25,423 nt of DNA. It comes from CAVWDI01 sp046259385 (GTDB taxonomy: Bacteria; Chloroflexota; Anaerolineae; Anaerolineales; UBA4823). Location: assembly GCA_046259385.1 (NCBI GenBank), contig JBJYWI010000271.1, positions 1 to 25,423 on the forward strand, in the 5' to 3' direction. The translations under genes were made by a program, and so were the position numbers. The notes under the pieces are model-generated. The model saw only the letters and a program-made list of their open reading frames with translations, was not told the origin of the DNA and did not search any database. The first letter of the stretch is position 1. The number at the start of each line of letters is the position of its first letter. Shown piece after piece: positions 1 to 7,073 of this stretch.

Positions 1-686
1 CCAGGCGGAACAACCAGAAATTCATCCTGTTTCCAATCCCCGCTGATGAGCGCCTCGATCAGGCGTCTGTTTCCCTGCATTCGCTCGTAAACCCAGCCTT
101 CCTTTTCGGCTTTTTCGATGGCGATTTGTTCGTACGGTTCGCTCCTCCCTAACCCCGTATCGATAAAGACTGCCCGGGTATAGTGCTGCGACCAGGATCG
201 CATGGTCTCCAGCAGGTGGTCGGCGCTCTCCTTACCGAATTTCTCGACCCACCCATCGTACTGGGCTTCCTGCTCCTCAATGCCAGCCGCGCCAAGCGCC
301 ACACTGGCTCCTTCGTCGTTGCGCTCGATATAATCCACACTGTACCAGTAAGTGCCGGGGTGGCGGTTGAACTCCTGCTCATAGCGCTGGTGTGATCCCA
401 GGTAGAGCGTGATGCAGTCGTGGGCGCGCGGGATGACGAGCTGAGTGTGGCTGGAGGTAAGCCCGACTGTGGAGGTGCCGCAAATCCCATAAGCCAGCAA
501 AACCGCATCATATTTGTCCCGCTCTACCCCATTGATTTCAGCCTGCAGCGTGGAGCGCAAGTTCCTTGGGGTATTATGCAAACCCTGGCGAAATAGCCGC
601 ACGGTAATCGTATTTGGCGAACCGGATGCGGTCAAATAGATGCTGCGGGAGAGAGCTTCACAGGTCAAGGCGAGGTAATGGGGCAT
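1..686 (-). CDS. DUF1638 family protein, 3' end outside window
   Basis: The frame is open from an ATG at 686 to the window edge, giving 228 residues with no stop, so the C-terminus is missing. The start has an AGGA about 7 bases upstream. The core YDAVLLAYGICG, followed by VIPRAHDCI and LYLGS, is what I recognise as the DUF1638 signature; a GTYWYS segment follows at about residue 112. The family has no established reaction that I know of. From memory, its members often sit beside corrinoid-dependent methyltransferase genes. That fits here, because the gene diverges from an operon that contains such a methyltransferase. The conserved His, Asp and Cys residues suggest metal or cofactor binding, but that is inference. 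No membrane segment or signal peptide is visible. The family call is fairly sure; the role is unknown. Confidence 0.8.
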   Translation of the reverse strand, partial: MPHYLALTCEALSRSIYLTASGSPNTITVRLFRQGLHNTPRNLRSTLQAEINGVERDKYDAVLLAYGICGTSTVGLTSSHTQLVIPRAHDCITLYLGSHQRYEQEFNRHPGTYWYSVDYIERNDEGASVALGAAGIEEQEAQYDGWVEKFGKESADHLLETMRSWSQHYTRAVFIDTGLGRSEPYEQIAIEKAEKEGWVYERMQGNRRLIEALISGDWKQDEFLVVPP

Positions 687-817
687 TTATAATTCCTATT
701 AATACTTTTAATTCCCCCAATAATACCTTGAATTGAGGAAACCCGTGAGTTTTGATCTCTTTTTGCTAAGTTCTTGTTTGAATACCTGTGATTTTCCCAC
801 TTTTTAATATAAAAAAC

Positions 818-846
818 TTGACATAAGCATTTTGATTCTATATAAT
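818..846 (+). promoter_or_regulatory. Consensus sigma70-type promoter of the ROK-ABC-methyltransferase operon
   Basis: TTGACA at 818-823 and TATAAT at 841-846 are both perfect consensus hexamers separated by exactly 17 bases. The expected transcription start, near 852-854, lies inside the palindrome at 850-876, so a bound repressor would block initiation or escape. The leader to the ROK start codon would be about 50 bases. Confidence 0.88.
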
Positions 847-849
847 ACC

Positions 850-876
850 ATTACTTTATTGGCACAATAAAGTAAT
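850..876. promoter_or_regulatory. Perfect palindromic operator, probably bound by the adjacent ROK repressor
   Basis: The left arm ATTACTTTATTG (850-861) and right arm CAATAAAGTAAT (865-876) are exact reverse complements separated by GCA. The site starts 3 bases after the -10 box, over the transcription start. ROK repressors such as XylR and NagC bind long AT-rich palindromes, so autoregulation by the gene at 902 is the simplest reading. No second full copy was noticed elsewhere in the window. Confidence 0.8.
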
Positions 877-892
877 AGAGTGAGAAGAGAAT

Positions 893-903
893 AATAAAGT
901 AAT
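893..903 (+). promoter_or_regulatory. Extra operator half-site overlapping the ROK start codon
   Basis: AATAAAGTAAT at 893-903 repeats 11 of the 12 bases of the right operator arm in the same orientation and runs into the ATG at 902. It lies 28 bases from the right arm, close to three helical turns, so a second repressor contact on the same face of the DNA is plausible. It is only a half-site and could be chance in AT-rich DNA. Confidence 0.45.
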
Positions 904-2134
904 GCCCCCGGTTCGTAAAAACAGCACCGCTGACCATGTTTGGGTTCGAAAGGTGAACCGTTCGCTCATCCTGGGGAAACTGCGAAAGGATAATTCATAC
1001 TCTCGTTCCAAGCTGGCTCAAGAGACTGGTCTGAATGCCAGCACCGTTTCCAGCATTGTAAATGACTTAATATCCGAGAATCTTGTGCGGGAGACAGAAT
1101 TCCTGCAGCCAGAAATTGGCCGTCCAGGGAGATTATTGGAATTAAATCCGCGCGGCGGCTGTGCGCTGGGAGCGGAGATTAACGTCGATTACCTGCTGGT
1201 GATTGCCACCGATTTTACTGCAAATATTTTGTGGAGGAAACGTGTCCCGATCACGCCTGGCCAGGGGCAGGTAGATACTTTGAATAAACTGGAAGCGATC
1301 ATCCAGGAAGGTCTAGAAGCTCCAGAAGTGAGTGATTTAGCCCGGCTTGGCATTGGTGTGGGAGTACCGGGTCTGGTCGATTACCACGATGGACGCCTGC
1401 GGATTGCGCCTAACCTGAAATGGCAGGATGTACCGGTCCTAGAGATTTTAAAAAAACGATTCAAACTCCCCCTTTTTGTTGAAAATGAGGCTAACGCAGC
1501 CGCGCTTGGCGAGTACTATTTTGGCGCTGCTCAGGGGGTTGAGAATTTCATTTTTCTCAGCGCCGGGTACGGGCTGGGGGGCGGCATCGTGCTGGACGGC
1601 AAACTTTTCCGAGGAAGCTACGGGTATGCCAGCGAGGTTGGTCATATCACATTTGATGCCGGCGGGGAATTATGCGGATGTGGAAAACGCGGCTGCTGGG
1701 AGACCTTTGTCGGGCCGAGGGTCGTGGAACGAAGGGTGCGCCGGATCTTACGGACCGGGGCGGTTTCTTCATTGCGCGAGAAAGCTGGTGGAAAACTCGA
1801 ACTGATAACATTCGAAATGGTTCTCGAAGCAGCTTCTGAAGGGGATGAAGTTGCTTTATCTGCACTGCACGAAACCGGACGCTATCTTGGTATCGGAACT
1901 GCCAATCTTATCAACATCTTCAATCCGGAAATGGTCGTACTGGGCGGGGCGTTGAACCTGGCCAGCCCGTACATATTGCCAGTGGTTGAGGAAACGGTGC
2001 GCGCAAACTGCCTAGCGCCGAACCAGGAGAATGTATCCATCGTACCATCTGCTCATCAGGCTGATGCCTCAGTAATGGGCGCGGTTGCGCTTGTGCTGGA
2101 TGAGATACTACGTGAACCAGTTTTAATTTTTTAG
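902..2134 (+). CDS. ROK-family transcriptional repressor (XylR/NagC type)
   Basis: This 410-residue protein has an N-terminal winged helix-turn-helix (about residues 15-75, including a KLAQETGLNASTVSSIV helix pair) and a C-terminal ROK sugar-binding domain. The ROK zinc site is intact: His248 in EVGHITF, then Cys258, Cys260 and Cys265 in CGCGKRGC. Sugar kinases of this fold have NDANAA at the catalytic base; this protein reads ENEANAA, as in XylR-type repressors, so it should sense a sugar rather than phosphorylate it. The length suits ROK repressors. It is the first gene of the operon, 37 bases before the permease, and its promoter carries a palindrome at the transcription start, which implies autorepression relieved by the imported ligand. 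With xylose isomerase as last gene, the inducer may be a pentose, but that is inference. A GAAGAG-like ribosome site is weak. Confidence 0.93.
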   Translation: MPPVRKNSTADHVWVRKVNRSLILGKLRKDNSYSRSKLAQETGLNASTVSSIVNDLISENLVRETEFLQPEIGRPGRLLELNPRGGCALGAEINVDYLLVIATDFTANILWRKRVPITPGQGQVDTLNKLEAIIQEGLEAPEVSDLARLGIGVGVPGLVDYHDGRLRIAPNLKWQDVPVLEILKKRFKLPLFVENEANAAALGEYYFGAAQGVENFIFLSAGYGLGGGIVLDGKLFRGSYGYASEVGHITFDAGGELCGCGKRGCWETFVGPRVVERRVRRILRTGAVSSLREKAGGKLELITFEMVLEAASEGDEVALSALHETGRYLGIGTANLINIFNPEMVVLGGALNLASPYILPVVEETVRANCLAPNQENVSIVPSAHQADASVMGAVALVLDEILREPVLIF

Positions 2135-2171
2135 TAAGAGCAATTATTACTGAATACGATCTGGAGGAGTT

Positions 2172-3197
2172 ATGAGTGAAACGACTCAAGAAGCAAGGAC
2201 CTCAAAGTCTGCAAAAAAAGATAGCGTTTCTGTGAGGACAATCCTTGGCAGGATTTTTGCCAATCGTGAATCCGGCGTTTTTTTCGCATTGATTGTGCTT
2301 TGCATAATTATGACATTCGCCAGCCCGTACTTTGCTAAACCGCAGAACCTCTTTAATGTCGCCCGAGGAATGAGCACGATTGCCATAATGGCAATTGGTA
2401 TGACAATGGTTATCGTTAGCGCTGGGATTGATCTATCGGTCGGCTCACTTGCAGCAGTCTCGGCTATGTCTGCGGCGCGTCTGATGACGTATGGAGAGTG
2501 GAATCCATGGATGGCATTTGGTGCGGGTATTGCAGTAGGCACTATCCTGGGTGCGATAAATGGATTAATCATCACACGAGTAAAAGTGAATCCATTCATC
2601 ACTACCCTTGGTATGTTGAGCATTGCACGAGGTCTGACCTATTTAATCGCAACTGGATTACAAGGTTCCGTGGCGAGCAATATCCCAATGCGGGATGAGG
2701 GAGTAAATTTCTTAGGGGCAGGCCATATAGGGCAGGTTCCTTTTCCAGTTATCGAGATGTTCATCCTGGTGATTATTTTCAGCTATTTTCTTGGAAATGT
2801 CGTATTAGGGAGGCAAATATACGCAGTCGGCAGTAACGAGCAGGCTGCCCGGCTATCAGGCGTCAATGTTGGAAATGTGCGTTTGTTTGTATACACAATT
2901 ACTGGAACTCTATCTGCGCTTGCAGGCGTGATGGGCGCAGGCTTGCTATCAACTGCGCCTACTAATCTCGGTCTGGGTGTAGAACTGGATGTTATCGCAG
3001 CGGTTGTTATCGGAGGTGCCAGCCTGATGGGAGGTGAAGGGACCATCCTGGGTGCGGTTATCGGCGCAGCGATTATGGCTGTAATTCGGAATGCATTTGT
3101 GCTATTGAAGCTGCCGATTTATATGCAGACGGTCACAATTGGAGTTGTCATCATTCTCGCAGTGGCGCTGGACCAATTGAGAAAGAGGAGAACCTGA
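2172..3197 (+). CDS. Sugar ABC transporter permease, RbsC family
   Basis: This 341-residue inner-membrane permease has many hydrophobic helices (roughly 8-10) from about residue 35 to the C-terminus. The family hallmark GIDLSVGS lies near residue 83, and the cytoplasmic loop carrying RQIYAVGSNEQAARLSGV, near residues 214-231, is the usual contact with the ATPase in RbsC-type permeases. The length is typical (RbsC is about 320). A GGAGGAG ribosome site precedes the ATG closely. It should form the membrane channel with the ATPase at 5502 and receive ligand from the lipoprotein at 3307. The family carries ribose, xylose, allose, inositol and autoinducer-2, so sequence alone does not give the substrate. 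Gene order permease, binding protein, ATPase differs from the E. coli rbs order. Confidence 0.93.
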   Translation: MSETTQEARTSKSAKKDSVSVRTILGRIFANRESGVFFALIVLCIIMTFASPYFAKPQNLFNVARGMSTIAIMAIGMTMVIVSAGIDLSVGSLAAVSAMSAARLMTYGEWNPWMAFGAGIAVGTILGAINGLIITRVKVNPFITTLGMLSIARGLTYLIATGLQGSVASNIPMRDEGVNFLGAGHIGQVPFPVIEMFILVIIFSYFLGNVVLGRQIYAVGSNEQAARLSGVNVGNVRLFVYTITGTLSALAGVMGAGLLSTAPTNLGLGVELDVIAAVVIGGASLMGGEGTILGAVIGAAIMAVIRNAFVLLKLPIYMQTVTIGVVIILAVALDQLRKRRT

Positions 3198-3205
3198 TTT
3201 CTAGG

Positions 3206-3247
3206 AAAGGAGGTGAATATCCAAGCTTGAATTGGAGAATAAATTGA
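3206..3247 (+). promoter_or_regulatory. Orphan strong Shine-Dalgarno, possible short leader ORF
   Basis: AAAGGAGGTGA at 3206-3216 is an almost full complement of the 16S rRNA 3' end, yet no gene starts after it. The only reachable start is a TTG at 3227 with six sense codons and a TGA at 3245. The binding-protein gene has its own AAGGAG at 3293-3298. The site may be a relic, a ribosome standby site or part of a leader peptide in the 109-base gap. Confidence 0.3.
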
Positions 3248-3306
3248 TTGTGCAGAATTGTAGAAGAAAATATCGAATAACAAAACTACACTAAGGAGAA
3301 TGAGAA

Positions 3307-5412
3307 ATGAATAAAAAATCAATGTTTTTCCTCCTGTCGATCATAGCGGTTTTCTCGCTGGTGCTTGCTTCATGCGCGCAGCCAGCAGCGGAACCGGTAG
3401 TGGAAGAGGCAGCCGAGGAACCGGCGGAAGCTGAAGAAGTTCAGATGGAACCTGAGGAAGAGGCGATGGAGCTGCCACCTCCTCCGGCGTTCGACAGCGC
3501 GTGCACTCCGGAAGACGAGGGCACAGTAGCGCCGGTTGACGAGCAACCACCAGCGGAGATGAAGATTGCGGTGCTGGGTCTGGAGAACAACCCATTCTGG
3601 ATTCCGGTGAAAGAAGGTACACAGCAAGCAGCCGATGAACTGGCGCCTTACGGGGTGACCGTTGACTGGATCGTACCCGGCGACCAGCACACAGCTGATG
3701 TATTTGGACAGGCGATTGAGGCTGCAGTTGCCCAGGAATATGATGCGATCGCAACGATAGCGGGCGATGCCGGAGTAGCGCCGTACATCGATGCTGCGGT
3801 GGAGCAGGGCATCCCGGTTGCGACATTCAACTCTGAGACAGAGGTCGAGAACCAGCGGTTGTTCTTTGTTGGTGCGGACCTGTACCTGCAGGGTGAAACA
3901 GCCTGCGAGGCGATGGCCGAGGCGATAGGGGGCGAGGGCAAAGTGGCTATCATCACCGGCTTCTTTGCGGTTGAAGCGCACGAGCTGCGCCGGACCGGCT
4001 TTGTTGACAAGTGTGCAGCGGAATACCCCGGGATCGAGATTGTGGGCGAGGTGGAGAACCTGGATAAAGGCGACACGGCCTATACCCAGGCGCAGGACTT
4101 CATGTCGGCTAATCCCGATCTGGCCGGCATCTATGTGACCGCAGGCGGACCCTTCGGGGCTGCTGCGGCGGTTGAAGATGCTGGTAAAGCTGGCGAGGTC
4201 TGGGTAGTGTCCTTTGACTTCGTTGATGAGACCATGGAATTCGTGCAGAAGGGCGTGGTCTATGCCACAATCGGTCAGGACCCATTTGCGCAGGGTCATG
4301 ATCCCGCCATCCGGTTGTTCAACTATCTGGTTGGAGGGGTTGCCCCTGAGTGCGGTCGTCTGGTCACCAGAGCTGACATCGTCACAAAAGAAAACATCGA
4401 CCAATTCTGGGTTCCGCCCGGTGGAGAACCAGCTGAAGAAGAAGAACCCATGGAAGAGGCGATGGAACTGCCGCCTCCTCCGGCGTTCGACAGCGCGTGC
4501 ACTCCGGAAGACGAGGGCACAGTAGCGCCGGTTGACGAGCAACCACCAGCGGAGATGAAGATTGCGGTGCTGGGTCTGGAGAACAACCCATTCTGGATTC
4601 CGGTGAAAGAAGGTACACAGCAAGCAGCCGATGAACTGGCGCCTTACGGGGTGACCGTTGACTGGATCGTACCCGGCGACCAGCACACAGCTGATGTATT
4701 TGGACAGGCGATTGAGGCTGCAGTTGCCCAGGAATATGATGCGATCGCAACGATAGCGGGCGATGCCGGAGTAGCGCCGTACATCGATGCTGCGGTGGAG
4801 CAGGGCATCCCGGTTGCGACATTCAACTCTGAGACAGAGGTCGAGAACCAGCGGTTGTTCTTTGTTGGTGCGGACCTGTACCTGCAGGGTGAAACAGCCT
4901 GCGAGGCGATGGCCGAGGCGATAGGGGGCGAGGGCAAAGTGGCTATCATCACCGGCTTCTTTGCGGTTGAAGCGCACGAGCTGCGCCGGACCGGCTTTGT
5001 TGACAAGTGTGCAGCGGAATACCCCGGGATCGAGATTGTGGGCGAGGTGGAGAACCTGGATAAAGGCGACACGGCCTATACCCAGGCGCAGGACTTCATG
5101 TCGGCTAATCCCGATCTGGCCGGCATCTATGTGACCGCAGGCGGACCCTTCGGGGCTGCTGCGGCGGTTGAAGATGCTGGTAAAGCTGGCGAGGTCTGGG
5201 TAGTGTCCTTTGACTTCGTTGATGAGACCATGGAATTCGTGCAGAAGGGCGTGGTCTATGCCACAATCGGTCAGGACCCATTTGCGCAGGGTCATGATCC
5301 CGCCATCCGGTTGTTCAACTATCTGGTTGGAGGGGTTGCCCCTGAGTGCGGTCGTCTGGTCACCAGAGCTGACATCGTCACAAAAGAAAACATCGACCAA
5401 TTCTGGCCGTAA
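3307..5412 (+). CDS. Lipoprotein sugar-binding protein with two tandem identical binding domains
   Basis: This 701-residue precursor has a lipoprotein signal ending LASC, with Cys23 as lipid anchor. An acidic Glu/Pro/Ala linker follows (24-60). The first periplasmic-binding-protein domain of the RbsB-like Peripla_BP_4 type spans about 61-368. A second acidic linker (369-392) and a second complete domain (about 393-700) follow. Normal relatives have one domain and about 320-370 residues, so this is a tandem duplication inside one polypeptide. The protein copies are identical apart from the linkers. Each contains NNPFWIPVKEG (ligand-cleft aromatic) and a late VSFDF segment typical of the fold. 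It would be tethered to the outer face of the membrane and deliver ligand to the permease at 2172. The start is supported by AAGGAG at 3293-3298. The substrate cannot be read from sequence; a pentose, a methylated sugar or a cyclitol fits the neighbours. An assembly error is the main alternative to a true fusion. Confidence 0.93.
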   Translation: MNKKSMFFLLSIIAVFSLVLASCAQPAAEPVVEEAAEEPAEAEEVQMEPEEEAMELPPPPAFDSACTPEDEGTVAPVDEQPPAEMKIAVLGLENNPFWIPVKEGTQQAADELAPYGVTVDWIVPGDQHTADVFGQAIEAAVAQEYDAIATIAGDAGVAPYIDAAVEQGIPVATFNSETEVENQRLFFVGADLYLQGETACEAMAEAIGGEGKVAIITGFFAVEAHELRRTGFVDKCAAEYPGIEIVGEVENLDKGDTAYTQAQDFMSANPDLAGIYVTAGGPFGAAAAVEDAGKAGEVWVVSFDFVDETMEFVQKGVVYATIGQDPFAQGHDPAIRLFNYLVGGVAPECGRLVTRADIVTKENIDQFWVPPGGEPAEEEEPMEEAMELPPPPAFDSACTPEDEGTVAPVDEQPPAEMKIAVLGLENNPFWIPVKEGTQQAADELAPYGVTVDWIVPGDQHTADVFGQAIEAAVAQEYDAIATIAGDAGVAPYIDAAVEQGIPVATFNSETEVENQRLFFVGADLYLQGETACEAMAEAIGGEGKVAIITGFFAVEAHELRRTGFVDKCAAEYPGIEIVGEVENLDKGDTAYTQAQDFMSANPDLAGIYVTAGGPFGAAAAVEDAGKAGEVWVVSFDFVDETMEFVQKGVVYATIGQDPFAQGHDPAIRLFNYLVGGVAPECGRLVTRADIVTKENIDQFWP
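3461..4410 (+). repeat. Direct repeat, copy 1 (996-bp period)
   Basis: This stretch recurs 996 bases downstream at 4457-5406, in frame. From 3478 to 4410 (933 bases) I see no difference between the copies. The first 17 bases carry two silent changes (3471 G to A, 3477 A to G in copy 2). It encodes the first binding domain. Confidence 0.95.
4457..5406 (+). repeat. Direct repeat, copy 2 (996-bp period)
   Basis: This is the second copy, encoding the C-terminal binding domain. It ends six bases before the end of the gene, where only CCG and the stop follow. The 46 bases between the copies (4411-4456) encode an acidic linker that resembles, but does not match, the linker before copy 1. Confidence 0.95.
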
Positions 5413-5424
5413 TCTTTAATTGAT

Positions 5425-5457
5425 TTGTGATCGGGTGGTTATACCACCCGATCACAA
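5425..5457 (+). terminator. 15-bp perfect stem-loop between binding protein and ATPase genes
   Basis: Arms 5425-5439 and 5443-5457 are perfect reverse complements around a TAT loop; the core is GATCGGGTGG. It lies 12 bases after the binding-protein stop. No U-run follows, so it may be a leaky attenuator or a 3' stabiliser of the binding-protein mRNA, giving more binding protein than ATPase, as intercistronic hairpins do in mal-type operons. The role is inferred. Confidence 0.6.
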
Positions 5458-5501
5458 TCTTGGATTTAAACGTTCTTACAAACAGGAGTGTGCGCAATTT
5501 G

Positions 5502-7073
5502 ATGAACAATAACGATAAAAACATCTTAAAGGTGTACAACGTATCCAAGCGATATGGAGGTGTTCAGGCGTTAAAGGACGTGGATTGCGACGTTCGCTAT
5601 GGTGAGGTTCATGCCCTTGTAGGTGAAAATGGTGCAGGCAAAACGACACTGATCAATGTGCTGGCAGGGATTGTTCGGCGTGACAGCGGGGTAATCGAGT
5701 TTAAAGGTAAAGTTGTGGAGTTTGATAACCCGAGCGAAGCGATTGAAGCGGGCATTTCAGTGATCCATCAAGAGCTCGCGATGATGCCCCAGCTTAATGT
5801 GATAGAAAATGTATACATGGGACGAATGCCTTCCGGTAACGGCAGGATACATTGGAAGAAAGCAGAGCAGGATACCCGACGGATGCTTGAAGAAGTCGGC
5901 TTGTATATCAATCCCAGGACCAATGTTAGCGACCTTACTATTTCCCAGCGTCAGCTGGTCGAGATTGCCAAGGCGCTTTCGCTCGATTCAAGCCTGTTAA
6001 TCATGGATGAGCCCAATTCATCTCTTTCTGAAACTGAAACTGAGCGCTTGTTCGAGGTTATTAAGGAATTGAAGAAGAAAGATGTTGCAATTATTTATGT
6101 ATCCCATAAGATAGAAGAGGTGCTGCATATTGCAGACCGGATCAGTGTACTCAGAGATGGAACTCATCGGGGTACATTGGAGAAAAAAGATGCCACCGTT
6201 GACAGGATCATTCATATGATGGTCGGCCGAGAGCTGACCCGCGAGATGGAAAAGGATGGGCATGATATTGGAGAAAAACGGCTAGAAGTCCGCAACCTGA
6301 CATCCGAAAAATTCAAGGACATCAGTTTTGATATCAGAAAGGGGGAGATCGTTGGATTTGCAGGCTTGGTTGGTGCTGGAAGGTCTGACCTGGCGCTTAC
6401 GATATTTGGGCATACCCGCTACGAAACCGGACAAATTTTCTTGGATGGAGAAAAAGTACTTTTTTCGCACCCGTCACAGGCGATAAAAAAAGGAATCGCA
6501 ATGGTACAGGAGGATCGTAAAGACCTTTCTCTGTTCATGGATTTATCGATCCGTTTCAACATGATGGTGGCTAAACTGGGCGATTTGAGCCGTGGCGGAA
6601 TCATCAACCGAAAACAAGTTAGTGAGAACGCATTAAAGTATATTGACCACCTGAGCATAAAACTTGATTCGCTCGAAAAACCAGTCAACAGCCTGAGTGG
6701 AGGCAACCAGCAAAAAACTACCCTGGCTCGCTGGTTGACAATCAATCCAAAACTGTTGATCATGGATGAGCCTACCCATGGAGTTGATGTAGGCGCAAAA
6801 GCGGATATTTACCATCTGATGCGCGAACTGGCAAGCCAGGGGATCAGCATCATGCTGATATCATCGGAACTGCCGGAAATCCTGGCGATGTCAGACCGGG
6901 TGGTTGTAATGCATGAAAAGGAAGTCACTGCGATACTTGAAAAAGAGCAGTGTGACGAAGAGACGATAATCATGTACGCTACCGGAGTCGCAAACTCTGG
7001 GAATTCAAACGGCGGGAACAGAACTGGGATTGGATGGCTGGACGATCTGAGCAGTGGGAAAATTAATGGGTAA
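5502..7073 (+). CDS. Sugar ABC transporter ATPase with two nucleotide-binding domains, RbsA family
   Basis: This 523-residue cytoplasmic ATPase has the duplicated layout of RbsA/XylG/MglA proteins, which are about 500 residues. Domain 1 has Walker A GENGAGKTT (41-49), signature-like LTISQRQ and Walker B LLIMDEP (Asp169, Glu170). Domain 2 has a degenerate Walker A, GLVGAGRSD, a clean LSGGNQQK signature and LLIMDEPTHGVDVGA (Asp422, Glu423). A degenerate second Walker A is normal in this family. I chose the ATG at 5502 because an in-frame GTG at 5427 would put the hairpin at 5425-5457 inside the protein and add a non-homologous extension; AGGAG at 5484-5488 serves 5502, or a TTG at 5499. The gene overlaps the next one by 8 bases, indicating translational coupling. 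It powers uptake through the permease at 2172. Confidence 0.93.
   Translation: MNNNDKNILKVYNVSKRYGGVQALKDVDCDVRYGEVHALVGENGAGKTTLINVLAGIVRRDSGVIEFKGKVVEFDNPSEAIEAGISVIHQELAMMPQLNVIENVYMGRMPSGNGRIHWKKAEQDTRRMLEEVGLYINPRTNVSDLTISQRQLVEIAKALSLDSSLLIMDEPNSSLSETETERLFEVIKELKKKDVAIIYVSHKIEEVLHIADRISVLRDGTHRGTLEKKDATVDRIIHMMVGRELTREMEKDGHDIGEKRLEVRNLTSEKFKDISFDIRKGEIVGFAGLVGAGRSDLALTIFGHTRYETGQIFLDGEKVLFSHPSQAIKKGIAMVQEDRKDLSLFMDLSIRFNMMVAKLGDLSRGGIINRKQVSENALKYIDHLSIKLDSLEKPVNSLSGGNQQKTTLARWLTINPKLLIMDEPTHGVDVGAKADIYHLMRELASQGISIMLISSELPEILAMSDRVVVMHEKEVTAILEKEQCDEETIIMYATGVANSGNSNGGNRTGIGWLDDLSSGKING

Noticed and set aside
3370..5400. Very long open frame on the minus strand opposite the binding-protein gene
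   Set aside because: It mirrors a GC-rich, strongly biased coding gene and is doubled by the same repeat. It has no ribosome site and no recognisable domain.
3461..5406. Mobile element or CRISPR-like explanation for the long direct repeat
   Set aside because: The repeat is in frame inside one gene, encodes a full protein domain, and has no transposase, terminal inverted repeats or short spacer pattern.
5427..5501. GTG at 5427 as start of the ABC ATPase
   Set aside because: It lies in the stem of the hairpin, has no ribosome site, and adds 25 residues not typical of the family. ATG 5502 is better.
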